Source: Fistulifera solaris
Taxonomy: Eukaryota > Bacillariophyta > Bacillariophyceae > Naviculales > Stauroneidaceae
Assembly: GCA_030295235.1 (NCBI GenBank)
Contig: AP026123.1
Coordinates: forward strand, 434,001 to 498,000
Direction: 5' to 3'
DNA length: 64,000 nucleotides
Position numbers and translations under genes: made by a program. This document shows, one piece after another, positions 54,821 to 64,000 of this stretch. Every line of letters begins with the position of its first letter. Positions within the stretch are counted from its first letter, which is position 1. The notes beneath the pieces were generated by a model. It worked only from the letters and a program-made list of their open reading frames with translations. It made no database searches and was not told the origin of the DNA.

Positions 54821-56642
54821 AATCTAAGCCAACGTGTCGTCGCGACGTTATCAACAATTATAGTATCAAGAAAAGGGTAAACGGGGAATTTGGTTCCATT
54901 GAATAATAAATGAAACGCAACCAAAATAAATGTCGATGAGAGTAGCCGTAAAAGTGGCGTGGCGTCGTTTCGAGAAAACCGTGTCCCGTGTAATTGTAGC
55001 ATACAGGCTACGTGAGTGTAAGGCTTTTCATTTCTGAGTCACGAGTTGTCTTAAAGTGGGTCCAGTCTGTCCATGCGTCCTCTGCGACATTTCACGAGCA
55101 CACTGCGACATAACGTTTCTAACGAGTACCATTCCGAAGTATTATACACAGTAAAGTTTATACTGAAGTTTGAGTACTTCAAAATCGTACTGTGATCAAA
55201 CCGTGTTTTTTGACCAAAAATGCAAGGGGCGTACCGGTAGCACAGGATTATTTTTTCGACCCTTCATTTCGTGTCATTGAGCGACCTTTCGAAGGCATTT
55301 AACAATCTCCTTCTGAAAATACTCTAAAATTAATACAGGGACATCGACGAAAGAGCGCACGAAAATTCGTATCAGCATAGGGTTTATCCTCTTTATACGA
55401 GGCTGGGTCGGCTCAATGACTTTGTTGCCGCGGCGTTAATGTCAATTCACAACGACAGCAGTGCAAGTAGCTACGACTTCAAAGCGACACTCTACAATGA
55501 TGGATATATTTAGATGTTCTTAGACGCCGAAATCGCACAATCGAAGTCTTACACTAGTTTGATTTCCAAGCCAAGGCTACCCATATAACCCGCGTTGATC
55601 GGCTCATCCGGACGAACGCGGATTGGGAAATGTTCAGTTGAAAAATTTCAATCAGACTTCAGAGCAACGAAGAAGCTCACGCAATATATAGCTAAGTTCG
55701 AAAAGGTTGCGTTTTGCTCCTCAGTAAGATGCTAATTTGCGACTAATGGATGCACGAAAGATTACGTCAAGTCTGGTATTTTTGGGAAAATGTTGGGGAC
55801 GCAGCCACTGCTTTGCAATTTCACGCCATCTGTTGAAAACTCAAGCACTATAATATCTTATCGGATCAAGTCGATCAGTTCTCGTGCCATTGAGCGAACT
55901 TTTGAAGGCTTCGACAACTCTTTCTCAAACATTTCTTGCATTCATGAAGGAGACAGTAATGAAGAGATGTCAAGGAAACCCGCACGGAAAGGGTTTCACC
56001 CTATTTATAATAGGTTGGGTTCGTTCAATGACTTTGTTGCCGAAAGTTGGATCTTTGATGTCGGCTGTGGCGGGACATAATAAGATTGTTGCTGCAGATA
56101 CGAAGCTGGGACAGAAGATAGTTATTTTTAATCCTGAAATCGCTTCATCGCGAATAAGCTTACGTGGCAACTTACTCAACAGCAATTCAGGTGTCGAAAT
56201 CATGTTCTGTAACATCGGATCCATTTCAGTGAGCTTTCAAACACCGAAATCACACCGTTTCGACGTATGACAAAGTTCTGTCAAACGCTTGGATTCTGAA
56301 ATAATGCTCGATTGAATTTCCAATTAGAGTTTGAAGCAACAAAGCACTTTACGCAGTACATAGCCCAGTCGGAGAGGTTGCGCTTCGCTACAAAGTATAT
56401 TTTTGCGACCGGTTTTCCGTGGCGCTGTACTGTCATTTCAAGTTGATGCCACGAACAAAAATTTGTTTTTATGAGAAGGGTATGGAACGGTTTAAGCGAG
56501 AAATACCCGTCGGAGACACAGTTGTTTTGTGTATATGCATACTAGAGAAACAAATAGAGACTTGAGATAACCAGCTCGAATCTTGAATATGATGTGCGCC
56601 GCTTAAAGGCACTGAGCAATTGATAAAGAGTGAAACACAGAA
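54821..56642. other. Long intergenic region with decayed duplicated sequence
   Basis: 1.8 kb. Contains two tandem diverged copies described separately (55270-55745, 55875-56415); the remainder is AT-rich, with no recognised gene. Confidence 0.6.
55270..56415 (+). pseudogene. Two tandem decayed copies of an unknown coding sequence
   Basis: Copy 1 (about 55270-55745) and copy 2 (about 55875-56415) align in order: GTG.CATTGAGCGA.CTTT.GAAGGC, then CAATGACTTTGTTGCCG, then a segment that translates as FRATKKLTQYIAKFEKVAF in copy 1 and FEATKHFTQYIAQSERLRF in copy 2. Differences that keep the protein similar suggest a coding origin. Copy 2 keeps an open frame of 128 codons (55884-56270); copy 1 has several stops. 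No family is recognised; it may be a transposon-derived or host gene fragment. Confidence 0.6.
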
Positions 56643-57132
56643 ATGATTCGAGTTGATCCTGTCGTAAAAGCACTGCCATCAGAGACGACCGATGCGTATC
56701 AATTTTTAAGCAACTGCTCTGCAATCTTGCTTCGAAGTCAGACACTGACGAATGATATTGTCTCATCGATGTTGCCACTCAAAGGATTCTACGGAGCCGC
56801 GCACGAAACGTATGAGCCCACGCAACAAGAAAGAATTATCGCGCTTCGGGACAAGTTCGTTGCAATGCGGCATAGATTGGGAGACGCGGTCGTTGGATTA
56901 TACGCAGTAAATATTTGGCATGTCCATGCACTATCGTGTCATGGAGCGTCATACACTTGCCCAATACCGCAATTCATTCGAACGTTCTATGTTTTATCCT
57001 ATGTTACTAAAACTGGATTTGATCGTGGCGGCATACCGAAGACACTGTTCCTCGCCAACGATGCCCGAAGGACAAATCGGAATTGTGGTACCCGAAACCA
57101 ATATCCGTTGTCTAGAGCGAGCTTGCGAGTGA
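56643..57132 (+). CDS. Unknown protein of about 160 residues, helical
   Basis: From ATG 56643. The first part reads DPVVKALPSETTDAYQFLSNCSAILL..., amphipathic helices and a charged segment (PTQQERIIALRDKFVAMRHRLGDAVVGLYA). The second half, in another frame, reads MHYRVMERHTLAQYRNSFERSMF, PMLLKLDLIVAAYRRHC, EGQIGIVVPETNIRCLERACE and ends in TGA at 57130-57132. Removing one T in TTT (56914-56916) joins them. An intron with a GTAAAT donor at 56907 is possible but I see no fitting acceptor. No family recognised. Its composition argues for a real gene. Confidence 0.5.
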
Positions 57133-57266
57133 ACAAAGTTTGGTTGCCAATTGATTAAAGTGAGCGATTGATTACATTCCCCGTGATTGTGTATCAGAAA
57201 AACACGAGATTGTGCGACCATAATATTGTCCGCTTTCCATTTTCTGGTAGAGTCAGGTTATCAATA

Positions 57267-59547
57267 TTATAACGACTTGAGCACTTTCGATATGCTGCTG
57301 CTACTGTTGCCGCTGCGCTGTGAAGCAAAATCGCTATCTCTCTGCAGAGAGGTTTGATAATCTTTCAGCGGATTGTTCAATGTTACGCTCGCGCTGGGAT
57401 TCCCATCTGGTGGTGGGGTCGGCACAGAGGACTTTGTATTGGATCTCGTCAACAAGCTCCGATAGGCGTCGAAACCACTTTTGCTGGTCCGGTTATTCAC
57501 GTCGTCATCAGCTTCGGCGCCTTTAATCAGTGTCTGGCGCTTGACTCGTTTCTTATTCAAATCTCGGACCAAATCTTTGACCAACGACTGCAGATTTTCT
57601 CGTTCTTTGCGGAGTCGTGCGACTTCTGCACTTTCTCTACTAGGAACCATGACATCCGCTTCCGGGATGACTTCCAGCGAGTCAACACAAAGTGTTGTCG
57701 GATCGTAAGGATCGTTATATCTATTGAAGGTATGAACTTGGTCCTCGATTCGCCGGGCACGCGTGTCCCCTTTCTGGGGCTTTCCACCCCTCCTTGTCCA
57801 AGAAAACACTGGGGCTTCGTCCAGCAGATACGATGGAGTCGAAGATGCAAACGTTCTCGGAGTATCAGTTGTAGAGTGAGGGAGTGTTTCGGATACGGTA
57901 TCCCCATCCAATGAAAGTCTAGCTTTAGCGCTGGACGCATCAAGACTTGGCTGCCAATCGGGTTTCTGATCAGTGTGATCTACGAACGACGTTTCTTCGC
58001 GAGGAGGTGTGCTTGGTGGAAAAGTGGTGGGTGGTAAATAATTACTTTTGCGCCTGGTTTTGCAATTTCACCTAGCACAGGATATTGCTCCGCGTCGCCA
58101 ACACTAACACTCCATTCTCCGCTTCCTCTCGACACGCCAGACAATGTGCTGGTATCATCCTTAGCTGACTCACGGGACGTAGAGCGAGTCCTCATTAGAC
58201 TACTTTTCACGGAATTCGAGCTGTTCAGCGAAATACTCGAGGGAACCTTGGATGCACTACCAGAGGTCAGGTGGCCACTATTGCGACTTTTCATACTTTT
58301 ATTGACGCTTTCCGTAACGCTCATCGCACTAGACAGCCGTCCAACAACAATTTCGAGTGGTTTTGTGTATTGTGTCATTTCTTCCGCTGTAATGTCATTT
58401 CGTTGTAGTATGCGTTTCAAATCGTTCACAGTCTTTGTAAGTTCTGCGTTTTCTTTTCCAGCTGAATCACTTGACGCGCAACAACCTCTGTGGATGTCAG
58501 CTTCTCGTATTTCGCTTCGATCTCTTTCAACCTATTTATCTCTTCGGCGAGCCTATAGTTTTCTTCATTGTGTTCTGCCAGTATGTACTCAAGTCTCTGT
58601 GCGCGCTGTTCAAGTTGATCCCAAGCAACCGGGCTCTTCTTCTTTTTCGCACGAGGATTGGCAACTTTCGTACCGTATCGCAAATGTGTGGTGCTTCCGC
58701 TTCCGGAACGGGACGCCGCGATGCTTTCTCGCGTCGCAATCGTGTAGTCATCCGCATCTGCTTGTGAATCGTTCAATACAGACTGTGAATTGACACTAGC
58801 ACCAGCGCTGGGCACTCGACCGTGCTTCATCTTTAAAGTCATCTCTTTTCGCGCGAGATTCCAAAACGAGGGATTTTTCAGAAGCATCTTCATTATGGCT
58901 TCCTTGTGCTCCTCGTTGCCGCCGCGACGAGTCTGCACAATTTGTACTGACGTACGTCCAAAAATATCCTGTTCCTCGGCGGCATCCGGATACGCCATTA
59001 ATAGAATCGAAACCGTTTGTGGTGACGCTAGATGCCATAAGGCTTCATGTAACGGTAGTTTGTTGTCATGATCTCGCTTTTTCGCGGCGTCAGGATATAC
59101 TGTGACCAGTTTTCGAATCAAATGTTCCAGATTTCCTCGATACACGCTGTCTCTGTCTTTTACGCGAGCAAGTTCTCCACAAGCCATGTGCAGAGGCATC
59201 TGCCGGAACGAAAACTGCACTGAACTGTCGATTGTGATACTTGTTTTTAATGTTTCATCGTCGTCATCGTCGGGAGCACGGATGGCCGAAACCCATGTGC
59301 TAGCTTCGTCAGGCGCTTTTCCGAGCCTCCGTAATGCTGACTCATATTTTTGGTGCAATATCAATCGCGAGAGCGTCGTGGGACTGTCATAGAAATCAAC
59401 CTCGTCTTCTTTTACTTTCCTGGGAGTATTCTCAGAGCGGCGGGGCAGAATAAAACTACCGGATTCGTCTGAATAAGATCGACTTCGTGCACGGTTCGAT
59501 GAATTTTTCACGAAGTCAGGCTTTCTGTTCTTACGAGAGTCTTCCAT
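57267..59547 (-). CDS. Ankyrin-like repeat and coiled-coil protein
   Basis: About 760 residues from ATG 59547. N terminus basic and Ser-rich; then ankyrin-type units: FSFRQMPLHMACGE, NKLPLHEALWHLASPQTVSILLMAYPDAA, EQDIFGRTSVQIVQ, a pattern frequent in diatom proteins. A coiled coil follows (EQRAQRLEYILAEHNEENYRLAEEINRLKEIEAKYEKL ... VIQLEKENAEL), then a long Ser/Thr-rich region and a second short coiled coil (VARLRKERENLQSLVKDLVRDLNKKRVKR). Ankyrin units bind other proteins; no enzymatic domain is seen. Frame breaks at 58455-58458 (T4, one base short) and 58047-58050 (T4, one short). It may be a scaffold; the role is unknown. Confidence 0.78.
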
Positions 59548-60204
59548 AGCATCGGATCCAAGCGGAAGCACGACAACTAGATTATTCTTTGATTAATTGA
59601 TTCACCTTTATTTTCGTCCTCATTCGAAACTCTTCATGCAAGAGGCACAAGACACAAGACCTACGATAAAAGCTGGTCAAGATTCAAGTGTGGTTTGTTT
59701 TCGCCGTCAAGCAGCGATGAGCAGGTGTGAAAAGAAAAATAGAGCGTGTATACAAGAAAATGTAAAGAACCAGAGCGACGAGGGACTTAATAACAAGAAG
59801 CTGCGTTACTGTCACAAGAGCACATTCGTGACTCAAACCTACATTTAAAGGATAGAGTGCAGTTCCAGGTATCTATTGTAGAGTACTGTCACCAGTAGAA
59901 AATACGTGTTAACGTGTTAACCCCCTTTAGCCTTTAGCCTAAAGCTATCGGTGACTGGAGACGGATTTGGACTTGGTGGCCACTCTAGACTCTAGAGTCT
60001 AGAGGGACGAAGGGCAGTGTCCTCTAGAGGTCATAGTTCACTTGGCAGCAAAAGAATAGCTACGGTACCTGGTACGTTCATAAAGTAGTCAGGACCCAAA
60101 TCAACCACGATATTGATGTTGATGCTGACAAGGACGCTGCTAAAATTAATAGCTCTCGCGTCTCTGTCTACGCTGCGAACAAAATAGTGATTTCCCATGG
60201 ACCA
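59548..60204. other. Intergenic with a perfect 22-bp palindrome
   Basis: 657 bp between two minus-strand genes. At 59983-60004 a perfect palindrome made of CTCTAGA/TCTAGAG repeats occurs, with another CCTCTAGAGG at 60022-60031. GTGTTAACGTGTTAAC (59908-59923), CTTTAGCCTTTAGCC and a TACCTGGTA motif (60066) are close by. No gene seen. Confidence 0.5.
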
Positions 60205-61760
60205 TCAACCTTCTCGATACCTCAGAAAACAGAGAGCACCTGCGGAACACACAAAGTAGAATGCTGAAAGCCCAAGAACAACCGCATAAGCACGCCAATC
60301 GTACGAATCGTCATCGTTGTTGCTACCGCTAAGCATGAACAGCAAAGGACCACCAATCATGGGCCCGAGGGCGGTACCGACAAACGCAGCAACTCCCCAT
60401 ATTCCCAATAGTTGTGCTCTATCATTTCCTGATTCACGGGACAGCGTGTCAACGGCCAAACTGGTTTCCATTGTGAGGTAGATTCCGTTTCCGATGCCAA
60501 GAACCAAGCAGATATAAATCATGTCATGAACCGTCTGGGCCGAAATCAAGGTCAGAGTCGCCATGGTAAGGATCAAGCACGAGAAATAGACCAATGGCTT
60601 TCGTCGTCCCTTCCAACATTGATCGGAAATGAATCCAGCAGGATAGCAGACTAGCGCTCCACTAAATTGCCCCAAAATAGCCAACTGTGCTACCACATTC
60701 TGAGGATTGTCCTTGACGTGTATTATGTCGCGTAAGAAATACAAAAGAATGTTTGAACAGAGCTCCCACAGTAGTAGAAAAGCCTTGATATTGTAACGAC
60801 GAAGAAGTCATGATGCCGATCGACGTCTATCGTGTAGGCTTGTAGCAAGCTTCGGCAATTCAAATCATAGACGGGCTCCAGCATGCTGGCAAAAATTTGA
60901 CTTGGTGTGACCACAACAATGTCTTTTGCCTGTTTCATCGCTTGTTTTAGTCGAGGGACTGAAATACCTGTCTGTGAAGTACCTGCACGAAATTGTGGAG
61001 CACCATTGGTCGTCTCGCTGTGGTCGGAACTCATCCGCTGCAACCCTCGTCGAACTGCCAAGTCTACATCTTTGTCGTTTCCGTATAACCCCGTTAAAAT
61101 ACCAGCAACAACAACAATGCAAGTATAGAGACCGTACATGCTTTGTAAATCTTCGGCTAGCACGGAATGAAATAGCCCAAACCCAAACAGAGAGCCTGTC
61201 ACAATCTGAAAGGCCAGAATACCGTTGGCGACTCCCATTTGCGTCGAGGGAATTTGATCCGCCAAAATAGCCAGCATAATAGCGTACATGATATTGAGTC
61301 CGACCATGGTGAAACAGAAAGCGATACCGTAGCGGATCCATAGATTGGCCGCTGCCGAGAACATTTGACCGATGAGTCCAACAACCGTCAGGACAGAGCC
61401 GACGATATGGTAAGGAAGACGCTGTCCTACGTCCGGAACCGGACGGTAGGTATCGCTGATTCGTCCAATGACAGGCGATATCAGTTGCGTGAGTCCAGCG
61501 AGGGACATAAATAAGCCGAGGGCAATCGAAGAATGTGCATACATGCGCTGACATTCCAGTGGTAGCGTAATGAGAAAGAGCGTGGTCAAAATGCATCCAT
61601 AAGCGAAAGCAGTTGATAGAATACAGGATATGGAGAGTAGAGGCATCTCGGAATCATTTAGAGGTGCTTGTTTCTCCATAGAATCGTAAAGATTCGTTGC
61701 CGATGACACTAATGATTGTCGTTCGTCGAAAGTATTGCCCTTGTCATTTCCGTTAATCAT
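60205..61760 (-). CDS. Major facilitator superfamily transporter
   Basis: About 518 residues from ATG 61760 (a TTG at 61796 is the frame's opening). Two bundles of six helices, with the MFS loop 2-3 signature LISPVIGRISDTYRPVPDVGQRLPY, a long central loop (~240-300) and the matching loop 8-9 PAGFISDQCWKGRRKPLVY. The C-terminal half includes TMETSLAVDTLSRESGNDRAQLLGIWGVAAFVGTALGPMIGG. The substrate cannot be read; the arrangement resembles glycoside/disaccharide-type and general metabolite MFS carriers. The frame breaks once at 60743-60749 (ACAAAAGAAT on the plus strand, one base short), which would join helix 7. Plasma membrane or organelle membrane. Confidence 0.85.
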
Positions 61761-62848
61761 TGAGTTCTTTGTTAATTTTAGTCTCGACGAAGCCAAAAGA
61801 CAAGGTTACAATCCCTATATGCGCATGGACTGGCAAAGAGAAATAAGATGATGGTGATAGATAAGAATGATGAATATGATAGTTTTGATTGATGGTTGAT
61901 GCTTTTTGCGATGATGGTCGAAAAAAAAGTCGAATGGCCTCATGACTCATGACTGAAATGAAGTCTTGGAGAAAACGGGCAACATTTTGATGCTATAGTA
62001 GATTGCAAAACGAAGTCTTGAGACGAGTTTCGACATCATTTAGAGCGAAAAACACAATGAAAAACGGTGAACAGTCAAATTAAGTGTATAATCAACTCCA
62101 TTTATTTAGTGTTTGAGCAAGGTGAAACCAAATTAAACTACGGAGTATTATTTAAGCATCATTGTGATGATTAGTTGTCGTTGCTTCGTTCCTTTGGCAA
62201 CTTAATCAAGACGCAAGCTTTATGCTTTGTTTAATACATTGTGCTCGCTCAAAGCATTCCACGCGTCGAAGCTATGAAGTATTTACCTTTAGCAACATTT
62301 GCATTGCACATTTCCATTCTCACGGCCAAAAATACGGTGACGACCCATAATATTTCTGCTATAGTCAATATTTACTATACAGCCAAACAGTTGGTTTAAG
62401 CAAACCACGACTGACTTTTAGTCACGATTTACTTTTTAGTTTGACTTCGTTCTCGTCGACTTGAATCCGTTGTGCTCAACTAACTAGCTCTTTTCACCTA
62501 TTAAAATCACGAATCTACCTTTAACCAGCAAATTCATTTCACACTTCTTTTCTCCATGGCCAAAATGAGGAATCGATCATACCCTTCCTAAGTCACTATA
62601 CAGTCAAAGTGTTGGTTTACGCTAACCGTGACTGTTTTTCAGTCATGCGTCATGCAAAAAAAGGAAACAAAAGGCGCAAAAAGCAATGCTGACGATCGAT
62701 CCTTTTATAACCTACATTTGCAACTAACCTACTTGCCCACTACTCATAAAACACTTCATAGTCGAGAGGTACATTCGTTTAGTTGCAGTTGAGCAATTGG
62801 TAATCGCGTGTGAACAGGATTCAGCACAATAGAACCGCATCACCTCAA
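61761..62848. other. Divergent upstream region of MFS and RAD1 genes, with a diverged repeat
   Basis: 1.1 kb between starts at 61760 (minus) and 62849 (plus). Two related segments of about 160 bp, 62275-62435 and 62505-62660, share ACCTTTA.C.....TTCATT.CAC, CTATACAG.CAAA..GTTGGTTTA.GC.AACC and a palindromic GACTG/TTTTAGTCAC end. No gene is seen. Confidence 0.5.
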
Positions 62849-64000
62849 ATGCCTCGATCCACGGAATTGGTGTCGCCGTCCGCATCGCAACCCGCCGCCG
62901 AAACGGTGACACCGAATCCTCACAAAGAAGATGAATGGTTGCTCATGTGTCGCTGTGAGTCAGCTCGAGCGGTCGTGACTTTATTGCAGTCGCTCGAATC
63001 GATTACCAAGACGCGCAAGGCCGTGCAGCCCGTCACCGTTTTTTGCAGTCCGAGTAATCTCACCTTTCACGTACAAGGAGCGACCAAACAGCTCCAGGCT
63101 TCCATCGACATGCAATCTACCATGTTTTCCGAGTATCGGGTTCAAGCGGATCATCGCGACGACGAAACGGAGGACTGGCAAGCGGGTGGGGAATTTTCGG
63201 TCAATTTGACTTCCATACTGGAATGCTTGCAGCTTTTAGGAAACAACCCCGGAATTCAATTGACTTTTTCGTATAACTTGACGCATGAGGTGCTGAAAAT
63301 TGAGTTGCTGCAGGATACGGTTTTGTGCACGGCGGCTATCCCGGGAATGGATTTACCGGCCGATCACACAAATCCGTCTTTGGTCAAAGCGTTTGGCGAT
63401 TCTCCTATCGCGGCACGAATCATCATGATGTCGAATACATTGCAGCATATTACAACCGAGTTGCAACTTGTTTCGGGTGCCACTGTGGCCACGGTTTCCT
63501 TGACAGAGAAAGAAGGGTGGGTAGTGGCCGTAGTCGGACATTTAGGCGAATGTCTCTTATCCATCCCCGCGCACGGGAGTCATGTGATTAATCTCGAGAT
63601 CAATGACCCACAACATTCGTGCTACTCGTACCCGCTATCGTCGCTTCTGGCTAGTCTGAAAGGATTGGATATTGCACAAGAAACTTGTATCACAATCAAT
63701 TCTATTGGGATGATGGCTATACAGCATCAAATTCTCGACCCTTCGGTGGGCGGCGAGAGTCCGAGTTTCATTGACTTTATTCTTTGCAGCTTGAGGGATG
63801 ACGACGAAAATGATGACGAAGAATCTCGTCGGTCCTTATTCTCCCGTCCTTTGAGCCAAGGATCGCCCACGCAACACAGTCAGCGTTTAGTTGATCTTCA
63901 CGATGACGAGTACACCGAGCGATCTCGAGCTTCCCAGAGTAGACGGAGCACGACCGATAGGCGTCTTTCCATACAATTGACAAGTCAAGCCGCTGCTGTT
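62849..64000 (+). CDS. RAD1: RAD1 checkpoint clamp subunit (9-1-1 complex), 3' end outside window
   Basis: The reading frame is open for 384 codons from ATG 62849 to the window edge. The PCNA-like fold of RAD1 is visible: residues ~30-80 (EWLLMCRCESARAVVTLLQSLESI, TVFCSPSNLTFHVQGATKQLQAS), EFSVNLTSILECLQLLG, RIIMMSNTLQHITTEL, VSLTEKEGWVVAVVGHLGECLLSIP, SLLASLKGLDIAQETCITINSIGMMAIQHQI and SPSFIDFILC. RAD1 forms a DNA clamp with RAD9 and HUS1 that activates the ATR checkpoint. The acidic, Ser/Arg-rich stretch at the end (DDDENDDEESRRS..) is a C-terminal extension compared with the human protein (282 residues). No introns or frame breaks in view. Confidence 0.88.
   Translation, partial: MPRSTELVSPSASQPAAETVTPNPHKEDEWLLMCRCESARAVVTLLQSLESITKTRKAVQPVTVFCSPSNLTFHVQGATKQLQASIDMQSTMFSEYRVQADHRDDETEDWQAGGEFSVNLTSILECLQLLGNNPGIQLTFSYNLTHEVLKIELLQDTVLCTAAIPGMDLPADHTNPSLVKAFGDSPIAARIIMMSNTLQHITTELQLVSGATVATVSLTEKEGWVVAVVGHLGECLLSIPAHGSHVINLEINDPQHSCYSYPLSSLLASLKGLDIAQETCITINSIGMMAIQHQILDPSVGGESPSFIDFILCSLRDDDENDDEESRRSLFSRPLSQGSPTQHSQRLVDLHDDEYTERSRASQSRRSTTDRRLSIQLTSQAAAV

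Noticed and set aside
9428-61760. Programmed ribosomal frameshifting as a general explanation
   Set aside because: Too many unrelated genes, both directions of shift and no common slippery heptamer or downstream structure.
1-64000. tRNA, rRNA or other structural RNA genes
   Set aside because: No cloverleaf with TTC-A box pattern or rRNA-like conserved stretch was recognised by eye; a covariance search would be needed to be sure.

Overview
This is nuclear DNA of a stramenopile alga, most likely a pennate diatom close to Phaeodactylum. Genes are short, closely packed and mostly intronless or carry a few 60-120 bp GT-AG introns. Several products start with a signal peptide followed by an ASAF-like plastid motif (ASAFQ, SAFG, LSFT, AAFH). 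The gene set includes diatom-style heat-shock-factor, ferric-reductase and GPCR proteins, and there is a Ty1/copia element of the kind common in diatoms. The species assignment is inference.

Layout. 1-16.8 kb: start of a heat-shock-factor gene (minus), a two-exon PPR gene, serine palmitoyltransferase subunit 1, a three-exon kinase, a prune/PPX1-type polyphosphatase, a 208-bp satellite array, an unknown plastid-type protein, a YceD/DUF177 protein, a thylakoid-lumen protein and a membrane-anchored trypsin. 17-30 kb: an SF1B helicase divergent from CENP-S/MHF1, an Mpv17 protein, a RING protein, a WW-domain protein, a discoidin-like membrane protein, a second satellite cluster and glutaminyl-tRNA synthetase. 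30-43 kb: ferric reductase divergent from CDKA, a TPM-RING membrane protein, a secreted protein, a sulfotransferase, a GPCR and small proteins. 43.2-51.0 kb: a 7.8-kb copia retrotransposon on the minus strand, inserted in an ABHD14-like hydrolase gene with a 5-bp target duplication. 51-64 kb: a TLC-domain protein, CTNNBL1, two decayed tandem gene copies, an unknown small protein, an ankyrin/coiled-coil protein, an MFS transporter and the start of RAD1.

The genes do not form one pathway. Themes are organelle-targeted proteins (PPR, YceD, lumen protein, Mpv17), chromosome maintenance and cell cycle (helicase, CENP-S, CDKA, RAD1, CTNNBL1 splicing factor) and membrane or surface proteins.

Two features dominate. 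First, about 20 single-base length changes, nearly all in homopolymers, interrupt otherwise well-conserved genes. They look like uncorrected assembly errors rather than mass gene death, so the affected genes are annotated as whole loci with the break sites given. Second, two satellite clusters 15 kb apart are built from a ~52-bp monomer around a palindrome that contains two heat-shock-element cores, in the same window as a heat-shock-factor gene.
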